This document shows positions 46,313-55,060 of a DNA stretch of 64,000 bases, in pieces. Source of the stretch: Kribbella sp. NBC_01245 (GTDB lineage: Bacteria > Actinomycetota > Actinomycetes > Propionibacteriales > Kribbellaceae); contig NZ_CP108487.1 of the NCBI RefSeq assembly GCF_036226525.1, positions 6,696,001 through 6,760,000 on the forward strand. The letters are read 5' to 3'. Within the stretch, counting starts at the first letter, position 1. Each line of letters starts with the position of its first letter. Under the pieces are notes generated by a model. That model had not been told where the DNA came from and did no database searches. It saw only the letters and a list, made by a program, of their open reading frames with translations. The position numbers and the translations under genes are program-made.

Positions 46313-46587
46313 ATCCCCAGATCGACTCGAGCGTGTGCACGCGGCGTCCGGCCGTGGCTGGGACGTCCACTGGTGGCGCTCCGCATTTTGCGTCCGACCG
46401 TGGGAAGGAGGGGAGGGCTCGCGGGACGGAAAGGTGGGGGAACGCGGGTTTTCCCTTGAGTGTGCGGAGGGTTACGGGGGGTATACCACGAGTGGTAGTG
46501 GTCCGATTTAGCGGACGGGGCTTCATCCACGTAACCTGCTAACACCCCTGGCATACGGGGCCGGGTGCCGAGAAGGAGGAACGCGTC

Positions 46588-47517
46588 GTGCTTCGCCAGG
46601 TCCTGCTGGGTGTTTCCCGCAGCCCCCAGATCAAGAAGGCCGTGTCGTCGATGCCGGTCTCGTCCGGCATCGTGGCCCGTTTTGTCGCCGGTGAGCAGAC
46701 CGATCAGGCCGTGCTCTCGACCGAGAAGCTGGTCAGCGACGGGCTGTTCGTCACGCTCGACCGCCTCGGTGAGGACGTCACGGATCTCGCCGACGCCACC
46801 GCGACGACCGACGCCTACCTCGAGCTGCTGAGCCAGTTGTCCGAGGCCGGTCTGACCCAGCACGCCGAGGTTTCGGTGAAGCTGTCCGCGGTCGGCCAGG
46901 CGCTGCCCGGCGACGGCGAGAAGATCGCGCTGGAGAACGCGCGCACGATCTGCCACGCCGCCCGCAATGCCGGCACCACGGTCACGCTCGACATGGAAGA
47001 CCACACCACGACCGACTCGACGCTGGAGATTCTGCGCGAGCTGCGACAGGACTTCCCCGAGACGGGCGCGGTGCTGCAGGCCTACCTGCGCCGGACCGAG
47101 GCCGACTGCCGTGATCTCGCTCACGCCGGTTCCCGGGTCCGCCTCTGCAAGGGTGCCTACAAGGAGCCCGAGTCGGTCGCGTTCCAGGCCAAGGCCGAGG
47201 TCGACAAGTCGTACGTGCGCTGCCTGCGGATCCTGATGAACGGCGACGGCTACCCGATGGTCGCCTCGCACGACCCGCGCCTGATCCGGATCGCCGGCTC
47301 GCTCGCGGACCGGGCCGGCCGGCAGAAGGACACCTTCGAGTACCAGATGCTGTACGGCATTCGCCCGGAGGAGCAGCGCCGTCTCTCCGCCGAGGGCAAC
47401 AAGGTCCGCGTCTACATCCCGTACGGCGAGGACTGGTACGGCTACCTCGTCCGCCGCCTCGCCGAGCGCCCCGCGAACCTCCGCTTCTTCCTCCGCTCCC
47501 TGATCAGCAAGAAGTAG
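46588..47517 (+). CDS. Proline dehydrogenase
   Basis: 309 aa, the monofunctional actinobacterial PutB type. FAD-linked oxidation of proline to pyrroline-5-carboxylate. TIM-barrel motifs: VSVKLSAVGQALPGDGE, VTLDMEDH, VLQAYLRRTEAD, VRLCKGAYKEP, and the substrate-binding arginines in GYLVRRLAERPAN near the end. GTG start with AGAAGGAGGA eight bases upstream. A hairpin terminator follows. In related genomes proC tends to be close by; here it is 6.7 kb away beyond the NLR-like block. Confidence 0.93.
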   Translation: MLRQVLLGVSRSPQIKKAVSSMPVSSGIVARFVAGEQTDQAVLSTEKLVSDGLFVTLDRLGEDVTDLADATATTDAYLELLSQLSEAGLTQHAEVSVKLSAVGQALPGDGEKIALENARTICHAARNAGTTVTLDMEDHTTTDSTLEILRELRQDFPETGAVLQAYLRRTEADCRDLAHAGSRVRLCKGAYKEPESVAFQAKAEVDKSYVRCLRILMNGDGYPMVASHDPRLIRIAGSLADRAGRQKDTFEYQMLYGIRPEEQRRLSAEGNKVRVYIPYGEDWYGYLVRRLAERPANLRFFLRSLISKK

Positions 47518-47533
47518 CCCGCACCCCAAGAAG

Positions 47534-47558
47534 AACCCCAAGACTTCGCGGGGTTTTT
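47534..47558 (+). terminator. Rho-independent terminator after proline dehydrogenase
   Basis: AACCCC (47534-47539) pairs with GGGGTT (47550-47555) and runs into TTTTT, a modest but classical intrinsic terminator 17 bases after the stop. Confidence 0.75.
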
Positions 47559-47654
47559 GCCTTCGTTCAGTGAGCGAACCGTCGCGTTCTGCGCCCGAAC
47601 CGGTTAGCCTCGCCCGGCGAGCTGGTTCGGGGGAACCACGGGAGGCGCACGCGA

Positions 47655-50189
47655 ATGTCCGGAACCGTACCGCCGCGGCCCGAAGCCCTTGAGGGCATGG
47701 CCGAGTTCGGATCACGCCTGCGCGAGTTGCGGGTCTGGTCCGGTGTGTCCTACCGCGAGCTGCATCGCCGCATAGTCAAGGCCCGTACGGCGCGTGGGGT
47801 CGCGGAGATCCCGGCGTACGACACGGTCTACCGATGCCTTCAGCCGGGGCGAAGCCGCCTGGACGTCGAGCTGGTCGTCGACGTCGTACGGGCGCTGCTG
47901 GCCGATGAGCCCGACGAGCAGGCCGTACTCGCTTGGCGGCAGGCCTACCAACTCGTCACCGGCGCCGCCTCCGACGCGGCCGTGGTGAACGTGACCGACC
48001 GCCTCCCCGATGACCTCGACGTCTTCACCGGCCGGGCCGACGTGCTGCACAGGCTCAAGCGGTCGGTCTTCGAAGGCGGCCGTGCGGAGCCCGTGGTCGT
48101 CGTGGTCGACGGGATGGCGGGTGTCGGCAAGACCCGGCTGATCGTGCACGCGGCCCATCTCCTGCCCGGTGTGGACCAAGTCCTCGCGGTCAACCTAAGG
48201 GGCTACGACCCGCGCGAGCCCGCCGAACCCGGCGCCGTACTGGACGCCTTCGTCCGTCTGCTCGGCGTTCGGGTCAACCGCTTGCCGGGCGTCGACCACA
48301 CCGCCCGTACGGCGAAACTGGGCGAGCTCCTCAAGGGAAAGCGGTCCGTCCTCCTACTCGACAACGCCGCCTCTGCCGAGCAGGTCAAACCCCTGCTCCC
48401 CGGCGTACCCGGCAGCGTGGTGCTGATCACGAGCCGCCGACGCCTCGACCTACCAGGCGCCGAACGGCTGCAACTCGGCCCGTTCACCCCGGCCGAATCC
48501 GCCGAGCTGCTGAGCAAGTCGGTCAAACCCGCACGCCTCCAAGCAGATCCGGACACGGCCGAGCGCATCGCCGTACAGGTCGGCCAGTTGCCACTCGCAC
48601 TCGCGCTGGTCGCCGGCCGGATCGAGGCCAGCCCGGACTGGAGCCTCACCGATCACCTCGAGCGCTTGGTCGAGCGGGGCCGGACGTTGCGCATGGACGA
48701 CGCCGTCGAGATTGCGCTCGCCCAGTCGTACGCGAGCCTGTCGCCGGCGCATCGCACGCTGCTCCGGATGCTCGCGTTGCACCCGGGCGCCGACTTCGAC
48801 ACCTCGGCCGCCGCCGTACTCGCGGCTGCCGAAGAGGCCGAAACGTCAACCCTGCTTGGCGATTTGCTCGCCGGAAGTCTGTTGCAACAGCGTTCGCCCG
48901 GCCGGTTCGAGATGCACGACCTGGTCCGGGTCTATGCCGCGAAATGCGGGAGCGACGAGGATCCGGCGAGTGTGCGCAGGGCGGCGTTCACCCGGCTGGT
49001 GGACCATTACCGGGCGATGGCCGCCGTCGCGATGGCGGTCTACGCGCCACATGAGACGGACTGGCGGCCGCGGGTGATGCCGTCCGTCGTACCGCTGGTG
49101 GCGCCGGCCGATCGGGACGCGGCCTTGGCGTGGCTGGAGGCTGAGCGGGTCAACCTGGTCGCGTGTGGTTTGCGGGCCGCCGAGCAGGATCTGCCTGGGC
49201 ATGCCGTCGACCTGTCGTGGATCCTCTATCGCTATCTCGACGACGCCGGGCATTACGCCGACGGCGAGGTCCTGCACGCGCACGCGGCCCGGGTCGCTCC
49301 GCGCGCCTCGCGGGGCAAAACGCTGAGCAGCCTCGGCGTCGTCTACTGGCGGCTCGGCAAGTTCGGTGAAGCCCGTGAGGTGTACGCCGAGGCGCTCACG
49401 ATCGCGACCGCCAGCGGAGACCACCGCGAGCGGATCCGGGCCCTGATCAACCTCGGCCTGGTGCTCGAACGGGTCGGCGCCTACGCCGAATCCCTCGCGA
49501 ACTACTTCCAGGCCATCGAGATCTCGACCATGATCGGATCCCGGCTCGCGACCGCCCACGCGTTGCACAACGTGGTCCATCTGGCCGAACGGCTCGGCCG
49601 GTACGACGAGGCGTACGACCGGGCGCAGGAGTGTCTGTCCATGCTGCGCGAGACCGGCGACCGGGTGACCGAAGGCCGGACCCTGAACAGCAGGGCCCTG
49701 GTCAACCTCAGCCTCGGCCGCCTCGACCAGGCCCGCGCGGATGCCGAAGAGGCGATCGCCATCGCCCGCGAGGTCGGCAACCGTACCGGCGAGGGTTATG
49801 CCCTGATCACCAGCGGCCGGGCCCTCGGCGCACTCGGCGCGATCGAACCCGCCCGCGCCCGGCTCGACCTGGCCCTGCTGATCGCCCGCGAAGTCGCCAA
49901 CCGCGACGCCGAGGCCCTCGCCCTGAACGAGTCCGGCACCCTGCACAACCTGGCCGGATCACCCGCCGCCGGGTACGACCAGCACCGCGCGGCCCTCGCC
50001 ATCGCGGAAGAACTCGGCGATCCGTACGAACGGGCCCGCAGCCACCTCGGCTCCGCCCGCGCCCTCGTCCGCCTCGGCAACGACCGCGCCGCCCAAGCCG
50101 AACTCCGCCTCGCCCTGGTCCTCTTCGACCGCCTCCAAACCCCCGAAGCCGACACCGTCGCCACCCACCTCGCCGCCCTCTCCGCCTGA
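47655..50189 (+). CDS. NLR-like STAND protein 1: HTH, NB-ARC ATPase, TPR repeats
   Basis: 844 aa. Helix-turn-helix-like N-terminus (about 16-82; LRELRVWSGVSYRELHRRI), NB-ARC switch ATPase (about 125-430) with P-loop GMAGVGKTR (153-161), Walker B SVLLLDNA, sensor LITSRRR, QLPLAL (311-316) and MHD (420-422), then about eight tetratricopeptide repeats (530-840). This is the plan of AfsR-like regulators without the SARP domain, and of plant/animal NLRs and bacterial STAND defence proteins. ATG 47655 is preceded by GGGAGG. It is paralogous to the protein at 50991 along the whole length. Sensor or inducer-gated transcription factor versus defence role cannot be separated here. Confidence 0.87.
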   Translation: MSGTVPPRPEALEGMAEFGSRLRELRVWSGVSYRELHRRIVKARTARGVAEIPAYDTVYRCLQPGRSRLDVELVVDVVRALLADEPDEQAVLAWRQAYQLVTGAASDAAVVNVTDRLPDDLDVFTGRADVLHRLKRSVFEGGRAEPVVVVVDGMAGVGKTRLIVHAAHLLPGVDQVLAVNLRGYDPREPAEPGAVLDAFVRLLGVRVNRLPGVDHTARTAKLGELLKGKRSVLLLDNAASAEQVKPLLPGVPGSVVLITSRRRLDLPGAERLQLGPFTPAESAELLSKSVKPARLQADPDTAERIAVQVGQLPLALALVAGRIEASPDWSLTDHLERLVERGRTLRMDDAVEIALAQSYASLSPAHRTLLRMLALHPGADFDTSAAAVLAAAEEAETSTLLGDLLAGSLLQQRSPGRFEMHDLVRVYAAKCGSDEDPASVRRAAFTRLVDHYRAMAAVAMAVYAPHETDWRPRVMPSVVPLVAPADRDAALAWLEAERVNLVACGLRAAEQDLPGHAVDLSWILYRYLDDAGHYADGEVLHAHAARVAPRASRGKTLSSLGVVYWRLGKFGEAREVYAEALTIATASGDHRERIRALINLGLVLERVGAYAESLANYFQAIEISTMIGSRLATAHALHNVVHLAERLGRYDEAYDRAQECLSMLRETGDRVTEGRTLNSRALVNLSLGRLDQARADAEEAIAIAREVGNRTGEGYALITSGRALGALGAIEPARARLDLALLIAREVANRDAEALALNESGTLHNLAGSPAAGYDQHRAALAIAEELGDPYERARSHLGSARALVRLGNDRAAQAELRLALVLFDRLQTPEADTVATHLAALSA

Positions 50190-50195
50190 CGTTGT

Positions 50196-50297
50196 CTTCT
50201 TTTCGTTCATTCGTCGGAATCCGCCCTCTTCCCGCCGCGGCGCTGCACAGGTCCGCCTAGCTGAGAGGGCGAATTCCGACGAATGAACGAAAAGAAG
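50196..50297. repeat. Palindromic repeat family A, copy 2
   Basis: 33-base arms (50196-50228 with 50265-50297, one mismatch) with the family core TTCGTCGGAATCCGCCCTC. Outer flank reads TTTTCG-TTC and is mirrored. Begins 7 bases after the stop of NLR-like gene 1; likely its terminator. Confidence 0.95.
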
Positions 50298-50385
50298 GGG
50301 TTGACCGGATTCGATCGGGAAGTGGGACAGCGGGGGTGGCGTAGTGCCAGGTTCTGGGCACTGCCCAGTGAGAAGGAGTTCGGAA

Positions 50386-50838
50386 ATGCGCATGCCTCTT
50401 AGGACACTTGGTATCGCGGCTACTTCGGCCGCCCTGCTGACGCTCGGTATCACGCCCGCGATGGCCGAGGACGGCCACATCTACGTGCATGTCGCCACGT
50501 TCCCGTCGGGTGGTGACTCAGGCGGCTCGTCGTACGCGGACCTCAACTTCACCGCCGACCGCTCGGTCACGTACAACAACTGGGTCATCAACGACACCTG
50601 CCCGGGTGACGGCTACCGCGTGATCGCGCGGGCCCGCGCGCAGCTCCGCAGCGGCGCGTACGCCAATGGCTCGTGGCACGAGGACGACGGCACCTGCGAG
50701 AGCGACGCGTGGGGCCCGTACGACGGCAAGGAGCTGAACACCAGCGGCGACATCATGCGCGCGGGTATCCAGGTCTGCGTCGACCTCGGCAGCAGCCTCA
50801 AGTGCGAGACGGAGTTCCGCGACAACCCGCACACGTAA
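50386..50838 (+). CDS. Small secreted protein 1, four cysteines
   Basis: 150 aa. AGAAGGAG lies seven bases before the ATG at 50386. Signal peptide MRMPLRTLGIAATSAALLTL with a probable cut after AMA (residue 26). The mature part is a compact domain rich in Asp, Ser and Tyr with cysteines in DTCPGD, GTCESD, QVCVDL and LKCET, enough for two disulfides. Family not recognised. It lies between the two NLR-like genes on the same strand. A hairpin CTGGGCACTGCCCAG (50354-50368) just ahead of the ribosome site may affect translation. Confidence 0.75.
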   Translation: MRMPLRTLGIAATSAALLTLGITPAMAEDGHIYVHVATFPSGGDSGGSSYADLNFTADRSVTYNNWVINDTCPGDGYRVIARARAQLRSGAYANGSWHEDDGTCESDAWGPYDGKELNTSGDIMRAGIQVCVDLGSSLKCETEFRDNPHT

Positions 50839-50990
50839 TACCGCGATCCACTGCCCCCACAGTGGCAGCCCGGCCGGCCTCGCCCCCACGAGCCGGCCGG
50901 CTGCCCTGGGTAACCGTCTCAGCGACACTCCGATCTTGTAATCGGACTGTGACAAACAGTTAGACTCCCCTCGGAACTGGGGAGGTCCGA

Positions 50991-53603
50991 GTGATGCTGG
51001 CAACTGAGGGGGCTCCGGGCCCGATTGGCGCCCGGACGGTCGACGAACTGAGCGCACGCCTTCGCGCCCTGCAGGCCTGGTCGGGAGTGTCCTACCGGGA
51101 GATCCATCGCCGAGTGGTTCGATCCCGGCAAGAGCGGAACGTTGCCGAGATCCCGGCGTACAACACGGTTTACCGCTGTCTGAGCCCCGGCCGTTGCCGG
51201 CTTGACGTGGAACTGGTCGTCGATATCGCCCGCGTGCTGCTCGACGACGAGGCCCGGGTGGCCGAGTGGCGGCAGGCGCATCAGGTGGTGAGCGGGCTCG
51301 CGGCCGACGCCTCCGTGGTCAGCGTCGAGGCCCTGCCGGACGACCCGGGCGCGTTCACCGGCCGTGCCGCCGAGCTGACGGCCGCCCTCGACAGCAGTAC
51401 GGCGCGAGGCCTGCTGCTGGTGGAAGGAATGCCCGGCGTCGGCAAGACCACTCTGGCCGCACACCTCGCTCACCGGCTGATCGAGCGCGGACATGGCGGC
51501 GAGATCCAGTTCGCCGTGAACCTGCGCGGCCATGACCCGGACCGTCTGCCCGCCGATCCAGGCGCAGTCCTCGACGGATTCCTCCGCCGCCTCGGCGTGT
51601 CCGGCAGTCGCATCCACGGCCTCGACGTCTGCGGCCGCTCGGCCCTGTTCCGCCGGTTGATCGCGGGCAAGCAGGCGCTGATCCTGCTCGACAACGCCGC
51701 CTCCGAGGAGCAGGTCGAGCCTTTGCTCTCCTCTGGTCCGGACTGCTTCACGGTCGTGACCAGTCGTCGCCACCTCGCCGGTTTGCCCGAGGCCCGGCGG
51801 TTGCGGCTCGGCGTGTTCAGCCTGGCCGAGTCGCTGGCATTGCTCGCGCGTACGGCGGGCCGGGCCGTGGTCGACGCGGATCCCGGAACAGCGCGCCGTA
51901 TCGCTGAACTGGCGGGCCACCTGCCACTCGCCCTCGCCGTACTGGCCAGCCGGATCAAGGCAACACCCGGCTGGTCGCTTCGGGATCACCTCGAGCGGCT
52001 GGTCGAGCACCGGGCCCGGTTGCGCCTCGACGACGGTGTGGCGCTCGCGCTCTCCTCGTCGTACGAGGCGATGGGGCCGGATAGTAGGCGGTTGCTGCGA
52101 TTGCTGTCAGTGCATCCCGGCCGCGACTTCGACCAGCGGGCGGCGGCTGCGCTTGCGGGGGTCGAGCCGGACGAGGCCGCGCGGCTGTTGTCGGAGCTCG
52201 TGCGCGCAAGCCTGGTTCAGGATCGCGGGCAGGGGCGGTACGACCTGCACGACCTGATTCGCGTCCTGGCGTCGGACCGGGCGCAGGACGAAGAGGCTCC
52301 GGCCGTACGTCGTACCGCGCTCGACGGTCTCTTCGGGTACTACCGATCGGCGGTCGCATCGGCGGCCACCAGCTACGCGCCGCATGACTGGTTGCGTTGG
52401 GGTGACGCCGTTGGGATGGCCGAAAAGTTGCCCGCAGCAACGGATCCCGCGACGGCTCGTGCCTGGCTTGATCGCGAACGGCCCAACCTCGTCGCGACGG
52501 CTTTGGCTGCCGCCGACCACGGCCGGCCGGGGTACGTGACCGATATGTCGATGATGCTGCACTACTACCTCGACACCGCCGGGTTCTTCTGCGAGGCGGA
52601 GACATTGCATCGCGAGGCGGTGCGCTGCGCGATCGACGACGACACTCGCAGCCGCGCGTACAACGTATTGGGCTGTGTTTATTGGCGATTGGGCTGCTAC
52701 GCAAACGGTCGGGACGCGTACGAGCGCGCGCTCGATCTGGCTCGCGGGGTCGGGAATCAGAAGGGCGTCGGCAGCGGCCTGTCGAACGTTGCCCTCGGCC
52801 ACTACCGGCTCGGCCGGTATCGCGACGCGATCGAGCATCACCTGGGCGCGCTGTCGATTTTCGTTGCTATCGACAACAAACCTCGGCAGAGTACGACGCT
52901 TGCCGGGCTGGGGTGGAGTTCGCTTCGACTGGGCCGGTATTCCGAGGCGCTCGAGTATTTCCTGCGCAGCCTCGAGATCACTCGCGGTCTCGGCGATAAC
53001 GGGACTTTCGAGGAGGCGTACGCGCTCGCCAATGCCGGCGCGGCGTACGAGCTGCTCGGGCGGCGGGCGGATGCCCGGACCCACTACGAGGCATCGCTCG
53101 CGTTGTCCCGGCAGCTCGGCTATCCCGGTGGGCAGAGCGACGCGCTGAACGGGTTGGGCCGGTTGTACCTGGCGGATGGACGGGTCGGTTGGGCCGTGCG
53201 TTGTCATCGCGAGGCGCTCGAGCTGTGCGACGGGATCGGCAATCGGCCGCTCACGATCGAGGTCCGCAACGATCTCGGCAAGGCCCTGCGGCAGGCGGGC
53301 CGACCGGATCTGGCGTTGGAGCAGTTCGAGCTCGCGCTGGATGAGGCGAAGGCGCTGGACGACCGGTTCGAGTTGGCCCGGGCGCACGCGGGTCTTGGCG
53401 CCGTACGGGCTCAGGAGTGTGCGTTTGAGGTCGCGGCGCAGTGCTGGCAGCGGGCGTTTGACCTGTTCGAGGCGCTGGACGCGCCGGAGGCGGTTGACGC
53501 ACGTAAGGCGCTGGACGCTGTGGAGACGACGGCCGAGCTAAAAGGCGCCGAGCTGAACGACGGAAGTGGCCGCCGGGAATCACTCCCGACGGCCGCACCC
53601 TGA
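50991..53603 (+). CDS. NLR-like STAND protein 2: HTH, NB-ARC ATPase, TPR repeats
   Basis: 870 aa. Same order as protein 1: HTH segment (about 17-85; LRALQAWSGVSYREIHRRV), NB-ARC with P-loop GMPGVGKTT (146-154), ALILLDNA Walker B, VVTSRRH, HLPLAL (310-315), LHD in place of MHD (419-421), then TPRs. The shared EIPAYxTVYRCLxPGRxRLDVELVVD linker (positions 53-78) is almost invariant between the two, so it must be functionally constrained. GGGGAGG is at 50979-50985; GTG 50991 or ATG 50994 is the start. Convergent with secreted protein 2, whose stop is 11 bases away. Confidence 0.87.
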   Translation: MMLATEGAPGPIGARTVDELSARLRALQAWSGVSYREIHRRVVRSRQERNVAEIPAYNTVYRCLSPGRCRLDVELVVDIARVLLDDEARVAEWRQAHQVVSGLAADASVVSVEALPDDPGAFTGRAAELTAALDSSTARGLLLVEGMPGVGKTTLAAHLAHRLIERGHGGEIQFAVNLRGHDPDRLPADPGAVLDGFLRRLGVSGSRIHGLDVCGRSALFRRLIAGKQALILLDNAASEEQVEPLLSSGPDCFTVVTSRRHLAGLPEARRLRLGVFSLAESLALLARTAGRAVVDADPGTARRIAELAGHLPLALAVLASRIKATPGWSLRDHLERLVEHRARLRLDDGVALALSSSYEAMGPDSRRLLRLLSVHPGRDFDQRAAAALAGVEPDEAARLLSELVRASLVQDRGQGRYDLHDLIRVLASDRAQDEEAPAVRRTALDGLFGYYRSAVASAATSYAPHDWLRWGDAVGMAEKLPAATDPATARAWLDRERPNLVATALAAADHGRPGYVTDMSMMLHYYLDTAGFFCEAETLHREAVRCAIDDDTRSRAYNVLGCVYWRLGCYANGRDAYERALDLARGVGNQKGVGSGLSNVALGHYRLGRYRDAIEHHLGALSIFVAIDNKPRQSTTLAGLGWSSLRLGRYSEALEYFLRSLEITRGLGDNGTFEEAYALANAGAAYELLGRRADARTHYEASLALSRQLGYPGGQSDALNGLGRLYLADGRVGWAVRCHREALELCDGIGNRPLTIEVRNDLGKALRQAGRPDLALEQFELALDEAKALDDRFELARAHAGLGAVRAQECAFEVAAQCWQRAFDLFEALDAPEAVDARKALDAVETTAELKGAELNDGSGRRESLPTAAP

Positions 53604-53614
53604 GTTCGGCTCGA

Positions 53615-54085
53615 TCAGCAGAGGGTGCCGTCCGACACCTTGTGGTACAGCGACCAGCCGGTGAAGTTGCGCTCCACGCCGTCCTTCTCCTCGTACAGAC
53701 GGAAGCGGACGCACTTGGTCTCGTCGTGGTCGTACTTGCAGACGCCCCAGCCGTCGGCGGCCGGAAGCGAGCCGCAGTACCGGTTCTTGCCGTAGTTCGT
53801 CTGCACGTGGACCCAGGCCTGCCAGCCGTTGGCATCCAGGTCGCGGATCCACTGGTCGTCGCTGTTCGGCACGAAACAGGTCTGCGCGAACGCGGAGGTC
53901 ATGACCGGGTTACAGCCCGTCGGAGCGGCGGCCGTGACGAACTTGCCCGTGCTGGTCGCCGTCGCCTTGGGGGCTTCGTCGACGACCGGCGCGGCCGCTG
54001 CCAGGCCGGCACCGCTGATCGTGAGCACCGCGGTGGCGGCGACCATGGTGAACACGCGCCGAGTGGTGCCAAGAATCTTGCTCAT
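53615..54085 (-). CDS. Small secreted protein 2, six cysteines
   Basis: 156 aa. ATG 54085 with GAAGGA at good spacing. Signal peptide MSKILGTTRRVFTMVAATAV ending near GLAAAA, then a Thr/Ala-rich spacer and a compact domain with cysteines in GCNPV, TCFVP, YCGSL, VCKYD, KCVRF and the last residue LC, probably three disulfides. Trp/Tyr-rich (GWQAWVHVQTNYGK), suggesting a binding surface. Not recognisably related to secreted protein 1 beyond size and location. Convergent with NLR-like gene 2. Confidence 0.75.
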   Translation of the reverse strand: MSKILGTTRRVFTMVAATAVLTISGAGLAAAAPVVDEAPKATATSTGKFVTAAAPTGCNPVMTSAFAQTCFVPNSDDQWIRDLDANGWQAWVHVQTNYGKNRYCGSLPAADGWGVCKYDHDETKCVRFRLYEEKDGVERNFTGWSLYHKVSDGTLC

Positions 54086-54192
54086 ACAGGAGGTCCTTCC
54101 AGGGCGGGGACTGTCTGACACCCCAAACCCTCGCGGTCCACCCCCTGACCTGACCCACTTCTCGATCAAACTCGACCACTACTCTGTTCGGT

Positions 54193-54996
54193 ATGACAGG
54201 TCAGGTTGCAATTCTCGGTGCCGGTGTGATGGGGGAGACGCTGCTCTCCGGGCTGCTGCGGGCTGGGCGGCAACCGGGGGAGCTGCTGATCACCGAGCGC
54301 CGGGAGGAACGCGCCGCCGAGCTGCGCGAGCGGTACGGCGTGGACGTGGTGACGAACTCCGAGGCTGCCGCGAAGGCCGAGACCCTGGTGCTGGTGGTCA
54401 AGCCGCAGGACATGCCCGAGCTGCTCGCCGAGATCGCGCCCATGGTGCGTCCGGACCAGACCGTGGTGTCCCTGGCGGCGGGTATCACGACCGTCTTCAT
54501 CGAGTCGCGGCTGCCCGCGGGCGTCGCCGTCGTCCGGGTCATGCCGAACACGCCAGCCCTGGTCGACGAGGGCATGGCCGCGATCTCCCGAGGCGCGCAC
54601 TGCGATGAGAGCCACCTCGTGCTCGCCGAGGGGCTGCTCGCCGCGACCGGCAAGGTCGTCCGGGTGCCCGAGAAGCAGCAGGACGCCGTCACCGCGGTAT
54701 CCGGTTCGGGTCCGGCGTACATCTTCTTTGTGGTCGAGGCGATGATCGAGGCGGGCGTGCACATGGGCCTGCCGCGTTCCACCGCGACCGAGTTGGTCGT
54801 CCAGACCGTTGTCGGTTCGGCCAAACTGCTGCGCGAGACGGGCGAACACCCGACCGTGCTCCGCGAGCGCGTCACCTCACCGGGCGGTACGACGGCCGCC
54901 GCCGTCCGCGAACTCGAGGACCACAAGGTCCGCGCCGCCTTCCTCTCCGCCATCGAAGCCGCCCGCAACCGCTCCCGCGCCCTCGCCGCCGAGTAG
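54193..54996 (+). CDS. proC: Pyrroline-5-carboxylate reductase
   Basis: 267 aa. Last step of proline synthesis: NAD(P)H-dependent reduction of P5C. Rossmann LGAGVMGETLLSGLL (about 6-20), PKPQDMP-like VKPQDMPELL, and the signature SGSGPAYIFFVVEAMIEAG with TVVGSAKLL and SPGGTTAAAVRELE. It is 108 bases from secreted protein 2 (divergent). Enzymatically it opposes the proline dehydrogenase at 46.6 kb. Confidence 0.95.
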   Translation: MTGQVAILGAGVMGETLLSGLLRAGRQPGELLITERREERAAELRERYGVDVVTNSEAAAKAETLVLVVKPQDMPELLAEIAPMVRPDQTVVSLAAGITTVFIESRLPAGVAVVRVMPNTPALVDEGMAAISRGAHCDESHLVLAEGLLAATGKVVRVPEKQQDAVTAVSGSGPAYIFFVVEAMIEAGVHMGLPRSTATELVVQTVVGSAKLLRETGEHPTVLRERVTSPGGTTAAAVRELEDHKVRAAFLSAIEAARNRSRALAAE

Positions 54997-55060
54997 TTCC
55001 GCCTCCCCGAGCGGCCTGGGTGGCGTTCGCGAGCGGCAGAAGAAAGGGCTTGGGCCGGGC

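Larger units (their letters stand above)
45913..46587. other. 675-base gene-free repeat zone
   Basis: No gene seen. It holds, in order: a partial family-B arm near 45924-45938, an inverted copy of the 41-base unit (45944-45968), the 41-bp tandem array (45990-46196), family-B palindrome copy 2 (46244-46312), another inverted copy of the unit core (46382-46402), and the promoter and ribosome site (AGAAGGAGGA, 46571-46580) of proline dehydrogenase. Confidence 0.8.

Noticed and set aside
50991-53603. SARP-type antibiotic regulator (AfsR)
   Set aside because: The N-terminus lacks the OmpR-like winged helix plus BTAD of SARPs; only the NB-ARC and TPR parts match AfsR.
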